From Anoplopoma fimbria (Eukaryota; Chordata; Actinopteri; Perciformes; Anoplopomatidae): a DNA stretch of 64,000 nt. The DNA is taken from NCBI RefSeq assembly GCF_027596085.1, contig NC_072451.1, positions 1,360,877 through 1,424,876 of the forward strand, written 5' to 3'. Under the pieces are notes generated by a model. That model did not search any database. It saw only the letters and a program-made list of their open reading frames with translations, and was not told the DNA's origin. Below are positions 10,441 to 21,800 of this stretch, in pieces. A program made the translations under genes and the position numbers. Numbering within the stretch: the stretch's first letter is position 1; the number at the start of each line of letters is the position of its first letter.

Positions 10441-12549
10441 AAAGCCTAGACAGTCCAACATTCAAACTGTATGCGCTGTATTCATAATTCTTATCTTTAC
10501 CACTGGCTATTCTAACCTTGTCTTCTAGAAATTACATTCATATACTGCCTATTTACAAACGCAAATACTTTTGGTAAGCATCAATTACATTTATCATCAA
10601 CGTAATGAGGAAATGCTGTTAATGCACCTGCCAAGATGCAGAATGTTGTCAGTAAAATGTTCGCTGCAAGACTGTGATCCTGGATGATATGAACCCAAGT
10701 AAGAAGGTGTTTTCTTTTTTTACCATTTAACCAAAATCAAAATGGTTTTCTAACCTAAACCAAAGGGCTTTTGTTGCTTAAACTGAACCACATGCAGGAC
10801 TCTAGGATCTAGGACGCTTTGTCGAAGTTGCAGGCTTTGTGAGGCCACCATCCAACCAGTGGAGGTCTCAGGCTGTCCGAGGGGCATCGCGCTTTCTTCA
10901 CTGGAAGGCCCTCCCAGAGTGCACTTCACCACGTTTTCTCCGCTGGAAAGAACCCCCCCATTCTCCTTTCAAAATGAAACTGCAAAGAACAAGTAAGCAA
11001 CACATACATATGATATGTAGGCAATATTTTTGGCCATTCAAGTGATAAATGATTGACTGCACAAGATTATCATTTTGTAAACAAGAAAGGCGGTTTGCTT
11101 GCTGTCACCCAGAGAAGAGAGGCTTCCATTTGTGAGACAGTGATGGACGTGTGAACACAGAATGGGCTCCAACATGTTTCCAATGATTTGTTATGACACA
11201 TACATATAAACACAGATAAAGACATGTAAGAACACAAAGAAATCTGCATACACACACACTTAGAGTGATCTCATCTAATCATAATCACACAAAAATGCAC
11301 ACTTTCACATATGCGAGCTCTCATTTGCAACCGACTCCCCACTGTCACAACATTACATGTAATGAACGTGTCACTCCGCCAGGCAGCTTCACCGACGCTC
11401 GCATTTTCTCGATTCCATCTAGAAAAAGGCGAGGGGGGGAATTTCAACAGTAATCTTTGTAGAAAGTTGAGACGCAATCCGCTATCCAAATGACATCTAA
11501 ATGACATGCTATAGGTGACACGCCTATCTGAAATAGCAATCATCAGACGTAAATGTCAGCGGGAATTCAACTCGAGGGCGTTTTAAGAGGAATATTCGAT
11601 CCTGAGATTTAAATCCAATATAAATGGCTAATCTGATTCCTGAACGTCCTGCATGACAACGATGTGGAGGTGGATTCAAATGCCAAGCAAATGTCACAGG
11701 TTTTTACAAAAATACGCACATTTCTTATGAGATATGACTGTCAGGTATAATACGCTGATGTATTTTTGCTCCAGACTGTGAATGGCTTGGGGGGGGGGAT
11801 ATATTTGCATGCAGCATATACACAAACACACATATGTGGATTCTGTGTTGAAAGCTGCACAGCATGTGGGCATGGTGAAGATTGATATTTTTGTTTTGTG
11901 GTAAGTAAAAAGAAAACATGTTTTGACTAGGTTTTGGAGGACATTTTAAATGTGAGATATTAATGCTTAAAGGCCAAGTCCACTGTCTCTTTCAAATGGA
12001 TACCCACTCAGCTGTTAGCAAAACGCAGTGACGTAGGCTACCACAGCAAGCTAATTAATATTGTTATGACTGATGTGAATGCTAGCACTGAGTGAAAGAT
12101 AGCTGTGCTAAGTTTAGAAATACCTAGATTGAGATTTTTGAAGTGGGGTTGTTTGTATACTCCAGTGTTCTGCGAGGTAAAATGACTCACTTTGTGAATA
12201 TAGTCTGGGGGCTTTGAAGAGAGCGATATTACATTTTCAGTTCCCCATTGAAAATGGCCGTCTCCAGGCCGGGTATGGGGGTTTAACCATATGCTAACCA
12301 CGTATTGGATACATTCCTGGTTGGAGTTATATTTGTTGTATGTCTTTCCCTTTATATCTCTCCCCTCAGTACATGTCACCTCTCTACCTTTTCCCAAGAA
12401 TGCCCCCCAAAATAAATTCCTTCAATGTTACAGTCTGTGTGAATAATCACCGTGGATATTCCTAACAAGACTGAGAAGGTTTTTAGAATCCTAGCACTTT
12501 TTAAAAAGTGTATACTACCACGAGGATGCTCATTTGAGTGGACAAGACC
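10441..12549. other. Non-coding stretch, no gene seen
   Basis: Mostly AT-rich. A possible further TTAA element begins at 11969 (TTAAAGGCCAAGTCCACTG). Its part near 12138 (TTTTTGAAGTGGGGTTGT) resembles 21165-21190 in another TTAA element, so 11969-12330 may be a decayed relative. Open frames are below 120 codons and unrecognised. Confidence 0.45.
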
Positions 12550-12692
12550 AATTATGTACTTAGTAATAGTAGCAGTGCAACCTAGTACTTTAATAAAAAT
12601 CCATACAGTACTTAGAGGATGTCGATCATACGATTGGAGGAAACTAATTATGTACTTGTAGAAGTAATAGTAGCAGCAGTGCGACTTAGTAC
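12550..12692 (+). repeat. Imperfect direct repeat, about 40 bp, 96 bp apart
   Basis: The block 12550-12588 and the block 12646-12692 share AATTATGTACTT, AGTAATAGTAGCAG, CAGTGC and TAGTAC in the same order, with short indels in the second. It looks like a local tandem duplication of a roughly 96-bp unit whose central part has diverged. Confidence 0.75.
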
Positions 12693-13194
12693 ACACACAA
12701 AGCCTAGTTATCGTTGTTATTCTCAGCGAGTACACTTGGAGAGTTTGCAACCTCAAGGTCGGAACCTCCAAGTCTGGTTTCAGACTTTGGCCCTGATCCT
12801 GGTCTTTATTCAGTGCTCAGGTTATAGCAGGCAGCGATGTTCGGGGTCTCCGTCCTGCACTCTGAGTGGTTTATTAGTAAGCTGGGCAGCACCACGGTCG
12901 GATTAGAATTCAGTTCCACCTGCAACAGGCCAGGGGAGTCCATTCAACATTTCATTCAACTCGCCCCAGTCATTGGCAATGCCCTGCATCAGGTCTTAGA
13001 GTTAATATACCGTGACTTGGCTACGCTGACCCATAAATTACATTTGCTGTTGAAGATCATCGGCTGTTTTGAAATACGCTCCTTTGAGGGTTGGATTTGT
13101 GGTGCGCTGAAAGTCCAAACTCTGCAATCACAAACGTGTCCATCAACAGAAAGATCAGAATCGACTTTCTCACATTTTTTCCCCCGTGTATGAG
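12693..13194. other. Non-coding stretch with an unassigned 118-codon frame
   Basis: A forward open frame, 12837-13193, starts MFGVSVLHSEW and includes a helical-looking middle. I recognise no domain, and no splice or promoter signal supports it. It is most likely chance. Confidence 0.4.
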
Positions 13195-13520
13195 CTTATG
13201 CTAAGGAAATTTAAATAATGGTGCAAATAATGTGTGTCGACAAGCTGGATAGTGGTATTTGATAAGGGATCTCTGATGCATAAACACAGAGACGCGTGCT
13301 CCACATTAAGCTGGTTAGTGTATTAAAATGCCTTGCATCAATGCTATTGATATGCTGATCTAAGACTGAAATCTGAATGGAAGTTTTCATTAGTTTTCAT
13401 TAGCCAGTGGAATTAAAATCCCATCTCATAAATTAAACAAAAAAAGCCTTTGAGATTTAATTGATTTCCCTTGTGGGGGTGAAGATCCATTCAACACGTA
13501 ATTATAGGTTCCATGAGGAT
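13195..13520. promoter_or_regulatory. Motif-dense candidate conserved non-coding segment
   Basis: The stretch has little repeat character and many homeodomain-type words: TTTCATTAG twice in tandem (13385-13402), TTAATTGATTT, GTAATTATAG and AAATAATGG. No coding frame crosses it. It is proposed as regulatory only from motif density. Conservation is untested. Confidence 0.22.
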
Positions 13521-15310
13521 TATCAACATAATAATAAAAAAAAAGCGTGAATGTCAAAACGAGGAAAAGAAAAGCTAAGAGATAACAATGACATAACATT
13601 TAGTTTTTACATCTCAGCTATTATCTGGAGACTTTCGCTCCAGAGTGTAATGATTCATAAAGCAGGAGACTGTGCACTATATAAATGCAAATGTGACTTC
13701 GAGTACGTATCTCACAGTCATGTCTTTGAATAAACTATTTGTGTAGAGGATATTCCAGATGTCACATGTGTCGCTTGTTTTTAACATTTCACAGGAGCTG
13801 TACGTACATTTACATTTCCTCCAAGAAGAGAAAATATACACTAAGATTTCTTCACTGATTCTTTTTGGACTGCTGCAAATGTCCTTTCTGTCATTTTTTT
13901 CTCCGCATATTTGCAGAATCTTTGTTTCCCATCCGTGAAAATAACAGCTATTACCTCTACTAAGTGACATACTTTTATCTTTTCAGAGGTTGGGTCGGCC
14001 TAATCCACACTCCTTCCTTTTTTCTCTTTGGAGTGACAAAAAGAAAGAACCATTAAAGAGTGTGATTAATTTTCCCCAAACAAAAACATCTTTTGTTTTG
14101 GTCTCAAATCACACAACTAAAAAGGTTGATAATTACTTATTGTGAGATTCAAATGCATCATTTTGTTTGCGTACATGTTGTATTTTTCACTCGATGAAAA
14201 GTGCAAATCACTTAACATGTAATTTCTAAATAAAATAAAGGATCCAAATCAAATTCCAAATTTTGGAATGAAATTACTGTCGTGCAATTTTACTCTGGAG
14301 AGATGGTGGCGAAATAATGGAAAGGGAGGAAAATTACAAAAAAGGACAGCTTCAACAAATACACTTGTTTACTGGTTCAAAAAAACAAATTAGTACAGCC
14401 AGATTGTTTAAGGATCATCACACATACCATGAGTCTGATGGATTTCACTTTATTTTCTTTCTGTTTAAGTTACTAAGAAAATACTTCCTAGAACACATGT
14501 TATGCATGACTAAAAGATTCAGGTTCCCTCTGATATCTGGGACAGCTATAACAATATACTTAAGCACAGGAAGAATGTAGATGTTAAACACAAACTCTTC
14601 TTTATCTCCAAAAAAACACATGATGTCAGGCAAGAGTAATGTCACATCCAGGGACAAAAAAACACTGACTTTAACTTAAAATAAAAAATGTCTAACAATA
14701 CCAATGAAGCTCAGGACTCATCCTGCTACGCTGCTAATTCTTTCCTTGTTAGATTGCATATGTAACATCCATCCAGTTTAATAACATTGATATGATGATC
14801 CAGAGTGAGAGCAAGGATTTCCTGTTCCTCTGAAAAACTGAATAGAAGGTGACAATTTCCCCCAAAATTTCCTCCCCCAAATATCTGGAAAAATTGTAAA
14901 AAAAAAAAAAAGTAGGTTCACAGACAGTGTGTTGAGGTAGAAAGAGACGTTCTAAATGCTGCATAAGTACCCGCCAGAGTAAAGTGAGAACTCTTGCATT
15001 CATTTCCAGGTTTCCACATGACAGTATGAGGGAGAAAATGTATTCTCCGTGTTCGGGAATCCCTTTAAAAACGTCTGAGCTAAACTCTCTTAAAGGCATG
15101 GTCATTCCTCTGAGGTTGTCAATGTAGATTTCACTTAAAAGGCGTGACGTGCTCTCAACACTGCTGGTAATCCGAGTAGGCTACTGTGCTTTGCCCACCA
15201 GCGGCAGCACACAACAGCTAGCATTTCACTTGTAATCCTGTTACACGCTGCATAATCCCACCCACCCTTCGCCGCGACGGTATGTCACTCACCCACTCCG
15301 ACTTGGACAT
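13521..15310. other. Non-coding AT-rich stretch, no gene seen
   Basis: Contains an A run at about 14899-14912 and short open frames (118 codons or fewer) on both strands, without recognisable content. No repeat family was identified. Confidence 0.5.
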
Positions 15311-15313
15311 CTG

Positions 15314-15544
15314 TTAGCTATCTGCAGACACAGACAGAGACAGCGATAGTGACAGACACTTGATAGAGGGGTCCTTGAGTTGACAGGAGGGAAGTTTGCG
15401 ACAGACAGCCCAGTGTACAGGGTGAAGAGCGGAGGGCTCGCCCAAGAAAAACCTGCACTCCCACCCACAAACCCTCAGACCCCCCGGAGGGCACAAGCTG
15501 GTGTGAGCTCATGCCAGCAGATGATAGCAGCCGGTGAGCAGACG

Positions 15545-15545
<1 letters not shown>
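15314..15545 (+). other. Possible exon ending in a donor-like site
   Basis: A GC-richer segment just before the GT array. A forward frame, 15380-15640, reads through Pro/Ala/Ser-rich residues (for example QEKPALPPTNPQTPRRAQ) before running into the microsatellite as Cys-Val. A donor-like CCGGTGAGC lies at 15530-15538, in front of the array. This could be a first exon or 5' UTR, or a chance frame. No promoter motif or partner exon was found, and I do not recognise the peptide. Confidence 0.15.

Positions 15546-15635
<90 letters not shown>
15546..15635. repeat. (GT)n microsatellite, about 45 units
   Basis: Uninterrupted GT array. Confidence 0.98.
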
Positions 15636-15636
<1 letters not shown>

Positions 15637-16109
15637 TTAAGATGAGGCAGACTACATACAGGCCGAAGCTACATGTTGCCATGTGGGGAGATGATCGAAC
15701 ATGATGCTCGACGAGAACAATGAAAGAACACACATGTCTGGTTCATGATACTTATGAGCAACTTCACTGAATGCATTCATTTTCTCACACAGGTTTTATT
15801 TTATATCTAGACAGAGAAACATGGCACGTCCAGTAACTTCATATACATAACTTATCCCCCTTAATGAACTCTATAAAGGTCCTCAGAAATCTCAACCACA
15901 GGATGTGAACTTGAACTACAAAAAGAAGCCATATTAAACCATATTTTGGTGACATTTTGATCATTTTTTCTTCTTTTTTGTCAGGAACCTGGGCCACCAT
16001 TAAAATCTATATGAACTGTAAATCCATGCTGACAATCTTTTCAGGCCCCAACCTACACACCGTAGTTTCAGAGGACTACGCCCTTAAAATGTGAATTTGT
16101 GTGAATCTC
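15636..16109. other. Non-coding stretch, no gene seen
   Basis: AT-rich and featureless. The last ~90 bp may belong to the reverse-strand family E copy that follows. Confidence 0.5.
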
Positions 16110-16515
16110 TTGATTTAGACATAATCTTTAGCGTCTGTATGAGACACACCAGGCTTTCATCTTACTACAATGTAAACCAATCTGCGTCAGTGTTAGACGG
16201 TCAGAGGAAGTGACGTAGTATAAAGAGCCAGAAAATCTGCATATGGTCGGCGGGAGGAGAGGATGGAACGAGTCAAACAACTAGAGAACGCATGTGAAAC
16301 CCAGTCAATGTTCACTTATTTTACCTTCATTTAGCTAGCACCAGTTACGTGATAAGCGCAGTTATTTTAAGTAACAAATCGTAGTTATTTAAACCGCAAA
16401 ACACAATCATTTTTTTTCTAAACTTAACCAAGTACTGTCGTTTGCGTAAATGAACCTAATTACTAAATATACAGAATGTATGTAAAGCTGAAACGTCGCC
16501 TTTCAGGCAGTTCTA
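16110..16515 (-). repeat. Family E repeat, copy 4, reverse strand
   Basis: Its reverse complement carries GTACTTGGTTAAGTTTAG, TATACTACGTCACTTCC, GGTTTACATTGTAGTAAG, AAAGCCTGGTGTGTC and TCATACAGACGCTAAAG. These match 2730-2995 block by block. This copy is longer, keeping a middle part (CTAGTTGTTTGACTCG, CGCCGACCATATG) that copy 1 lacks. It is non-coding. Confidence 0.7.
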
Positions 16516-17015
16516 AATAGACGTCTACCCCCTACGCCCTTGTTCTGTCTACATTACATGCCTAACCTTATCCCTTACTTGTTTTACATAGATTTAACAT
16601 CCATTTAATCCTCGAGTCATAATCCTCGCCAATTACCACTCACACACACACTTCCTGAATCATGTTGACAACAAGGGTAAACACGTCCTCAGCACACATA
16701 TGCACACACCCTCAGGTGTGCTGATAATGTGTCAGGACGCGCACCCCCTCATATTAAATCACACATACGAGTAAAAAAATAAAATAAAATCAAAAGACTG
16801 ACAGGTACTACAGAGGCTGGAAGAGAAAACAAGATGAGGGAAATATCAAGTATCATAATTGTATGTGGGTGAAGCATTTGATATCATCACGAACCGCTGA
16901 TTACAGCCGACAAGTAGAAATGTTCTCTTTTTTGGGGGGTATTTTTCTGAGTGGTATATGAAGCATTTGTACTTGATGGCATGTGATCTTTTTGCAAGTA
17001 TTTTTCATAAGCAAC

Positions 17016-17540
17016 TTAAACAGGCCCTATTATGCTATTTTCCGGGTGCATATTTTTATCTGAAGTGACAACATGTTTACATGCGTTAATGCTCATAATC
17101 CGCCTTGTTTTTCTCATCCTGGTTGTCCTGCAGCACCTCTTCTCACCCTCTTTCTGAAATGCTCCGTTGTAGCGCTGGCTCCTCCCTCTAGAAAGCAAAG
17201 TCTGCTCTGATTGGTCAGCTAGCCCGCTCTGTTGTGATTGGTTAATGTTTCACATTCCAAAAAACTCTTCCTCCAGAGCTTCTTGTTGTTTGAGGGCCAA
17301 ATTAGCCAGACGGAGTTTTACGTCACTTCCGTAACACTGTGACCTCATAAAGTTACAGAAGTTAAGGAGAGAATTCAATGGAGCCATTTCAGGAGCTCAG
17401 GAGCTTCTGAGGGGGAGGGTAACTCCTTTTAGGAGTGGACTTCAGGTTTTACACTCTACGGACCTTTTACATGTACAAAAATATATATAACACACTAAAG
17501 AAGAGGGGAAAAGTGGAAAAGCATAATAGGGCCGCTTTAA
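17016..17540 (+). mobile_element. TTAA-flanked MITE (family M), full-length copy
   Basis: The element is bounded by TTAA on both sides (17016-17019 and 17537-17540). It has terminal inverted repeats: left ACAGGCCCTATTATGC against right AGCGGCCCTATTATGC read on the reverse strand. It has no transposase frame and is about 525 bp. A second, shorter copy lies at 28855-29325. TTAA duplications are known for piggyBac and Kolobok transposons; which superfamily applies cannot be decided here. It contains CCTCATAAAGTTACAGAAG and GGAGCTCAGGAGCTTCTG as family landmarks. Confidence 0.85.
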
Positions 17541-18109
17541 ATAAAAAAAAAATGTGTGAAATGTTTTTCGCAGCTTGAATATGTTACTGAGTGATATTCT
17601 CATGGTATTGTCAAAGTTCACCCATTTTATGTTTTTTTATGTTAATTCAATACATTGAAATGAAGTTTAAGGGTCAACGATTTACATCTGTATGTCTATT
17701 TAGAATCGATATCCAAACCAAATAAACATATATCTATATTCATAAAAATAAAAAATAAACAGTATTTTGCTGAATGTTTGATCCAATGCACATACTTATA
17801 GCATTAAGTGTGAACGAGTCCCCATCCAAACATGCTATTTTCACCCACTGAGCTACAGGGTTCTATGAACAGGAATTATGTAAGGAACATGCACTTGTGA
17901 GCTACACTGTGATGTGTGATTATCAGGCAGCTTAACACAATATTAATGGAATACTATATTAGGATCATTTTCTGTTGATGTCCTTTCACAGGAGTTTGTG
18001 TCAAATAGAAATAATGTGACACATAACATCTGTGACCTCTGGGAGAGTGGTGCATCGTCTTAATCCCCCATTCCCTTACGAACAACTACTCATAAAGGGC
18101 AATAAAGTC
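17541..18109. other. Non-coding AT-rich stretch, no gene seen
   Basis: AT-rich with A and T runs. No frame of note and no recognised repeat. Confidence 0.55.
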
Positions 18110-18241
18110 GGATGTGCAGCAAATTAAATGTTATATGACCCAAGACGCTCAAATAGTAAAGCAGTCAGAAGTTTAGAAGCAATATGAGCTTGACTATTTG
18201 ATCGTCTCGGGTCATATAACATTTTAATTTGCTGTGCATCC
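18110..18241. repeat. Long imperfect inverted repeat (hairpin)
   Basis: The left arm 18110-18157 and right arm 18193-18241 are nearly exact reverse complements over about 48 bp, with a 35-nt loop. The arms include AAATGTTATATGACCC and GGGTCATATAACATTT. There are four substitutions and one single-base bulge; as RNA, two of the substitutions become G-U pairs. It could be a young palindromic mobile element (a minimal MITE), a recent inverted duplication or, less likely, a small-RNA precursor. No flanking target duplication is obvious. Confidence 0.85.
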
Positions 18242-19214
18242 TGTGAGTGTCGTCCATTCTCTTGCCACTTGAGACCAAAACAGAGCATCAAACATCTATT
18301 CTCTTTATATTTCAATGCATTTATTGCCTTTAATGAGGAGTTTAGTGTGTGAAAATTAAAAGCAAAAACACAAGAGAGACTTGCAACGGATACAAAATGA
18401 TTTGACAGGAGAGGATAAGTGAGTTATTATTTATCATATGGTTTGTTATTTATCTTTTAATTTCTATTAAATTGCTATTTAAAGACGACACAGCCTCAAA
18501 TGTCCATTCCCTTCATGTTGAGAGGACATATGTTGTATTATATTCAATAACATTATGCAACTCTTCTGCACATTTTCCATCATACTACATGTGTCTGCTG
18601 CCAATAATATAAATATAAATATAGATAGATATAGATTCCTTCAATATACAGTACATGTCAGCTAAAAAAAAAAGCTACAAATGTGCACCTGTTTTTGGCA
18701 AAGAAATATACATTTTTTCCCCATAAGTTTGACGACCACAACGTTAGCGAACCCCACTTTTCATATCTCCCCTCATCATTGGCTCAATCCTGCCTCGGAT
18801 TAATATGCATGAAGGAGAAGAGGAGCACTTCACTGATTACAGGCGAGGTGTGCTTCAGATGACAGCCAAACTGTGCTCCCAGTCTGGTGTACCTGTTTGA
18901 TGAATAGCATGCACGTCTGTAGCAGCAGAATGCATCTGAAACGAGGCACAGCTTGAGGGTGGATACGTGGCGGATGAACACCAACGTCCTCCGGGTGAAG
19001 GACGTTCGCTCACGTCACACATATACATTTGTATTTAGATAAATTCACATTAACATACGATTGTTTTTAATGATATTTTAATACTTATGGGTTGGACATA
19101 AGAACCGCCAATCAATATCCTGAAATGAGTGACCTGATAACTGAAAAAAAAGACCCTAGATACGTACCAGGCATTAAATTAACTCCAATACCAGACCACA
19201 AATACCAAAAAAAC
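18242..19214. other. Non-coding stretch with a motif-rich patch
   Basis: Mostly AT-rich. The patch 18720-19010 is less AT-rich and holds CTCGGATTAATATGCATG and CATCATTGGCTCAATCC, which suggests possible regulatory content. No gene was recognised. Confidence 0.4.
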
Positions 19215-19496
19215 TGACTACATAATCTGTGCAATATAAAAATATGTGCAATACACTGTACAATACTACAACTAATCTGTCTGTTTATATAATATTTTAT
19301 ATAATATTTTAGTTATTGTGGATTTTTACTTTTTTACTTATTTAATATTCTTTACTGTGTGATTATTTATAATACTTGTTTTGATCTTGTTTTTTACTAT
19401 GTCTCTTGTTTGCACTATCCTCTCTGCTGCTGTAATTCTACAATTGTCCCCCGCTGCGAGACTAATAAAGGATTATCTTAATTTATCTTATTTTAC
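19215..19496 (+). mobile_element. LINE 3' end (5'-truncated non-LTR retrotransposon)
   Basis: The order of landmarks fits the 3' untranslated end of a fish non-LTR element: GTGCAATATAAAAATATGTG, a T/A-rich middle, TTTGCACTATCCTCTCTGCT, GCTGTAATTCTAC, CGAGACTAATAAAGGATTAT, then a short TTATC/TTATT-rich tail. No reverse transcriptase remains, as expected for a strongly 5'-truncated copy. The clade (L2/CR1-like or other) cannot be settled from this fragment. Its terminal block resembles the tail of the SINE at 5298-5535. Confidence 0.65.
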
Positions 19497-19939
19497 AAAC
19501 CCATCCAGATGTAATATTTACATTTGAGAAGCTCTCTAATGGCAGTAGGAAGGGAGGGTAGATTGGACAAACTAAAGGCCTTTACACTGGGGATGTAATG
19601 AATAAACTGCACCAAAATGCTAAAAAGCTTTCCTGCAAATATTTAACATGAAAACTATTCATACCAGCAGCGATGCAAATTTATGTCAGTTGCAACACAG
19701 AGAGCATCACAGCATGCAGGCCTTCTTCCACTCATTTCTCCAGGCTAAATAAAGCTGGAATGAAGGTTTCCCTTTATATCTCTGGTTGATGCCAAATGTC
19801 CTCTCCCTGCAGGTGTCCTTATCTGTGGCTAATATTAGCCCAGCACAGTGATGGATCCACCAATAGCCTCTTCGGGGAGAGGAAGATGGCGATGCTTTGC
19901 CGGTCCCTCCAGGCCCATCTGTCTTCGCTAGGCACACAG
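19497..19939. other. Non-coding stretch, no gene seen
   Basis: Ordinary sequence. The part 19770-19930 is less AT-rich and carries open frames of 83 and 65 codons on opposite strands, which I do not recognise. Confidence 0.45.
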
Positions 19940-20130
19940 CATGGGATAATGGCATCATGTGCTGCTTTCCTCACATCAGGGGGAACCAGCTAGCGTGACC
20001 TGGCCGTGTACAATTTCTTGGTATTTAATAGCTGCTTTTGTGTGTAGCTGGCATACAGATGAGAGGGAAAGGGTTGACCCTCATTTGAATGAGAAGGGTA
20101 TTAGCGTGAACAGGGTGTTTGTAATTAGCG
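19940..20130. promoter_or_regulatory. Motif-dense candidate conserved non-coding segment
   Basis: Unique-looking sequence with GTAATTAGCG, TATTAGCGTG and TCATTTGAATG words and no repeat signature. A forward frame of 121 codons (19959-20324) crosses it, but its translation resembles no family I know. The regulatory call is inference from composition only. Confidence 0.22.
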
Positions 20131-20279
20131 TCTTTTTCTTCTCTTGGCTGGCACTTGTTGCGTGGAAGGTGAAACCGGTCGGATACGGTCGAGGGGAACA
20201 AAACTGTGACCTTTACGAATTAAAAAAAAAGGACCTTTCACTGATTCTTATTCATCCAAACACCAACCAGAGATCACAC

Positions 20280-20700
20280 ACACACTGCCATCATAGCAGC
20301 CTCTTAGCCAATGAGAGCCAGTAAAACCAATCCAAATATCCCTGCCCCCTCTGTCGTCACTCACAGTCATGCTAATCCAGAGAGCAAATCTCCATATGCC
20401 TGGACAAACCTAATTAACACCCATCACTTATTAACACACGCAGCACTGTGCTTTTCTTCTCTAATTAGATGGCTTTTTATAACGGCGACGGCTCGACAGT
20501 GTTCCCGTGGCCTTGAACTCGTCACGGAACATTGCAGGGTCTTTGTTTTTCGACCGCGTCCCCCCCACCACCCCCTTCTTCATCTTTTCGATCAGACACA
20601 TTTCATGCGAGTTGAGTGCCAGTTTATTAATCACCAAGTCATTAGCTATGCATCAATTACTCAAGATGCCCACCACGCTTTCTGATTAGAGGCTGGGCAA
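20280..20700. promoter_or_regulatory. Homeodomain/octamer-rich candidate enhancer
   Basis: Visible motifs in order: CCAAT (20309), octamer variant ATGCTAAT (20369-20376) overlapping TAATCC, TAATTA (20411-20416), TAATTA (20462-20467), TTTATTAATCACC (about 20622), ATTAGCTATGCATCAATTAC (20641-20660) and TGATTAGAGG. Such clustering of homeodomain and POU words in unique DNA is typical of developmental enhancers. Whether it is conserved cannot be judged from this window. Confidence 0.35.
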
Positions 20701-20775
20701 ACTCTGGAAGAGTGATTTGGTGAATATTCAACAACTATCTTTTAAACGCTTGCCAGTCCTGTCCCCACCCAACCC

Positions 20776-20895
<120 letters not shown>

Positions 20896-21144
20896 ATGCA
20901 TCTGGCCATCCAAAAGCAAAGAATCAGACATAGAATCGTTAGCTGCATCACAAACTTCAAAAGCAGATTTTCCTAGTTAGGTTGGGTAAGTTCACCATGG
21001 TTACAGTAGCATTTAAATAACGCTATTTTCCAAAACTCGACACCATTAGCCTCTAATTTATCCCCTTACTGAGCCTCATCCAATTCATACATTTTATAGA
21101 TCTGAACCTGTGGCAGTTTCCCACAATCATCTATGTATTTTCTG

Positions 21145-21410
21145 TCAAAGGTACAGTTTGGGGGTTTTGAAGTGAGGTTTGTGTGATATTCTTATCCATA
21201 GTCAGTATGTTACCTACAGTATATGGCGTTTGGCACGGTTCCAGTTTGGAAAGCAGACAGGAGTACCGGCATGGGAGCAAAGCAAAGTACTGCGTTGACC
21301 TGGGCAGCAGCAAAAGTTATTATAAATACCTAAAAAAAGTCAGTGTACACTATATTCACCGCTTTATCTAGCCGTCAGACACCCCTTTACGACGGAGCTG
21401 TACTTTAAAA
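21145..21410 (+). mobile_element. TTAA-type MITE-like element (family Q)
   Basis: The left end, CAAAGGTACAGTTTGGGG, and the right end, GGAGCTGTACTTTAAAA, form short inverted termini (AAAGGTACAG against AAAGTACAG). Inner landmarks are TTATCCATAGTCAGTATGTT, GACAGGAGTACCGGCATGGG, GGGCAGCAGCAAAAGTTATT and GCCGTCAGACA. I recognise this as a common fish dispersed element without coding capacity. The left TTAA has degraded to TCAA. Confidence 0.65.
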
Positions 21411-21649
21411 TAGTATATAAAAGATCATTCATAATGTCATGGCATCAAATCAAAGAGGACTACTGTTGCAAAAAGATTTCACTTCATTAAACAATATTCA
21501 TATCAACCAAATCCCTGAAAAGATTGTGCAAAATATTATGGATGACATCCATCTTCAGTGCAGCTGGTGTTTGATTGATATTGTTTTGCAGTCTTTAGTC
21601 TGTGGAGTTTTATTAGCCTTGAAGAAACAAAAGACGATTTGGAAACACA

Positions 21650-21800
21650 GGGCTGCAGCTACCTGGCAACAGAAACCTGAGCTGGAAAAGCGAAGCAGTT
21701 ACATTAATTGACAGGTCTCCTTAATTGACAGGTGCCTTCGAGCAGCTTCTGAGCACGGCCTTAATTAACACTTTCACCCCTAATTGCTTCGAACTGCATA
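21650..21800. promoter_or_regulatory. Candidate enhancer: tandem TTAATTGACAGGT sites plus X-box
   Basis: TTAATTGACAGGT occurs exactly at 21704-21716 and again at 21721-21733, a 17-bp register. TTAATTAA follows at 21761-21768 and TAATTGC at 21781. Each copy joins a homeodomain core (TAATTG) to TGACAG, the core bound by MEIS/PREP/TGIF-type TALE factors. An RFX-like site, GCTACC-T-GGCAAC, lies at 21658-21670 with one mismatch to consensus. Factor assignments are from known consensus motifs. Function is inference. Confidence 0.4.

Noticed and set aside
15198..15212. CTCF site at CCACCAGCGGCAGC
   Set aside because: One base of the core is missing relative to the consensus, so the register fails.
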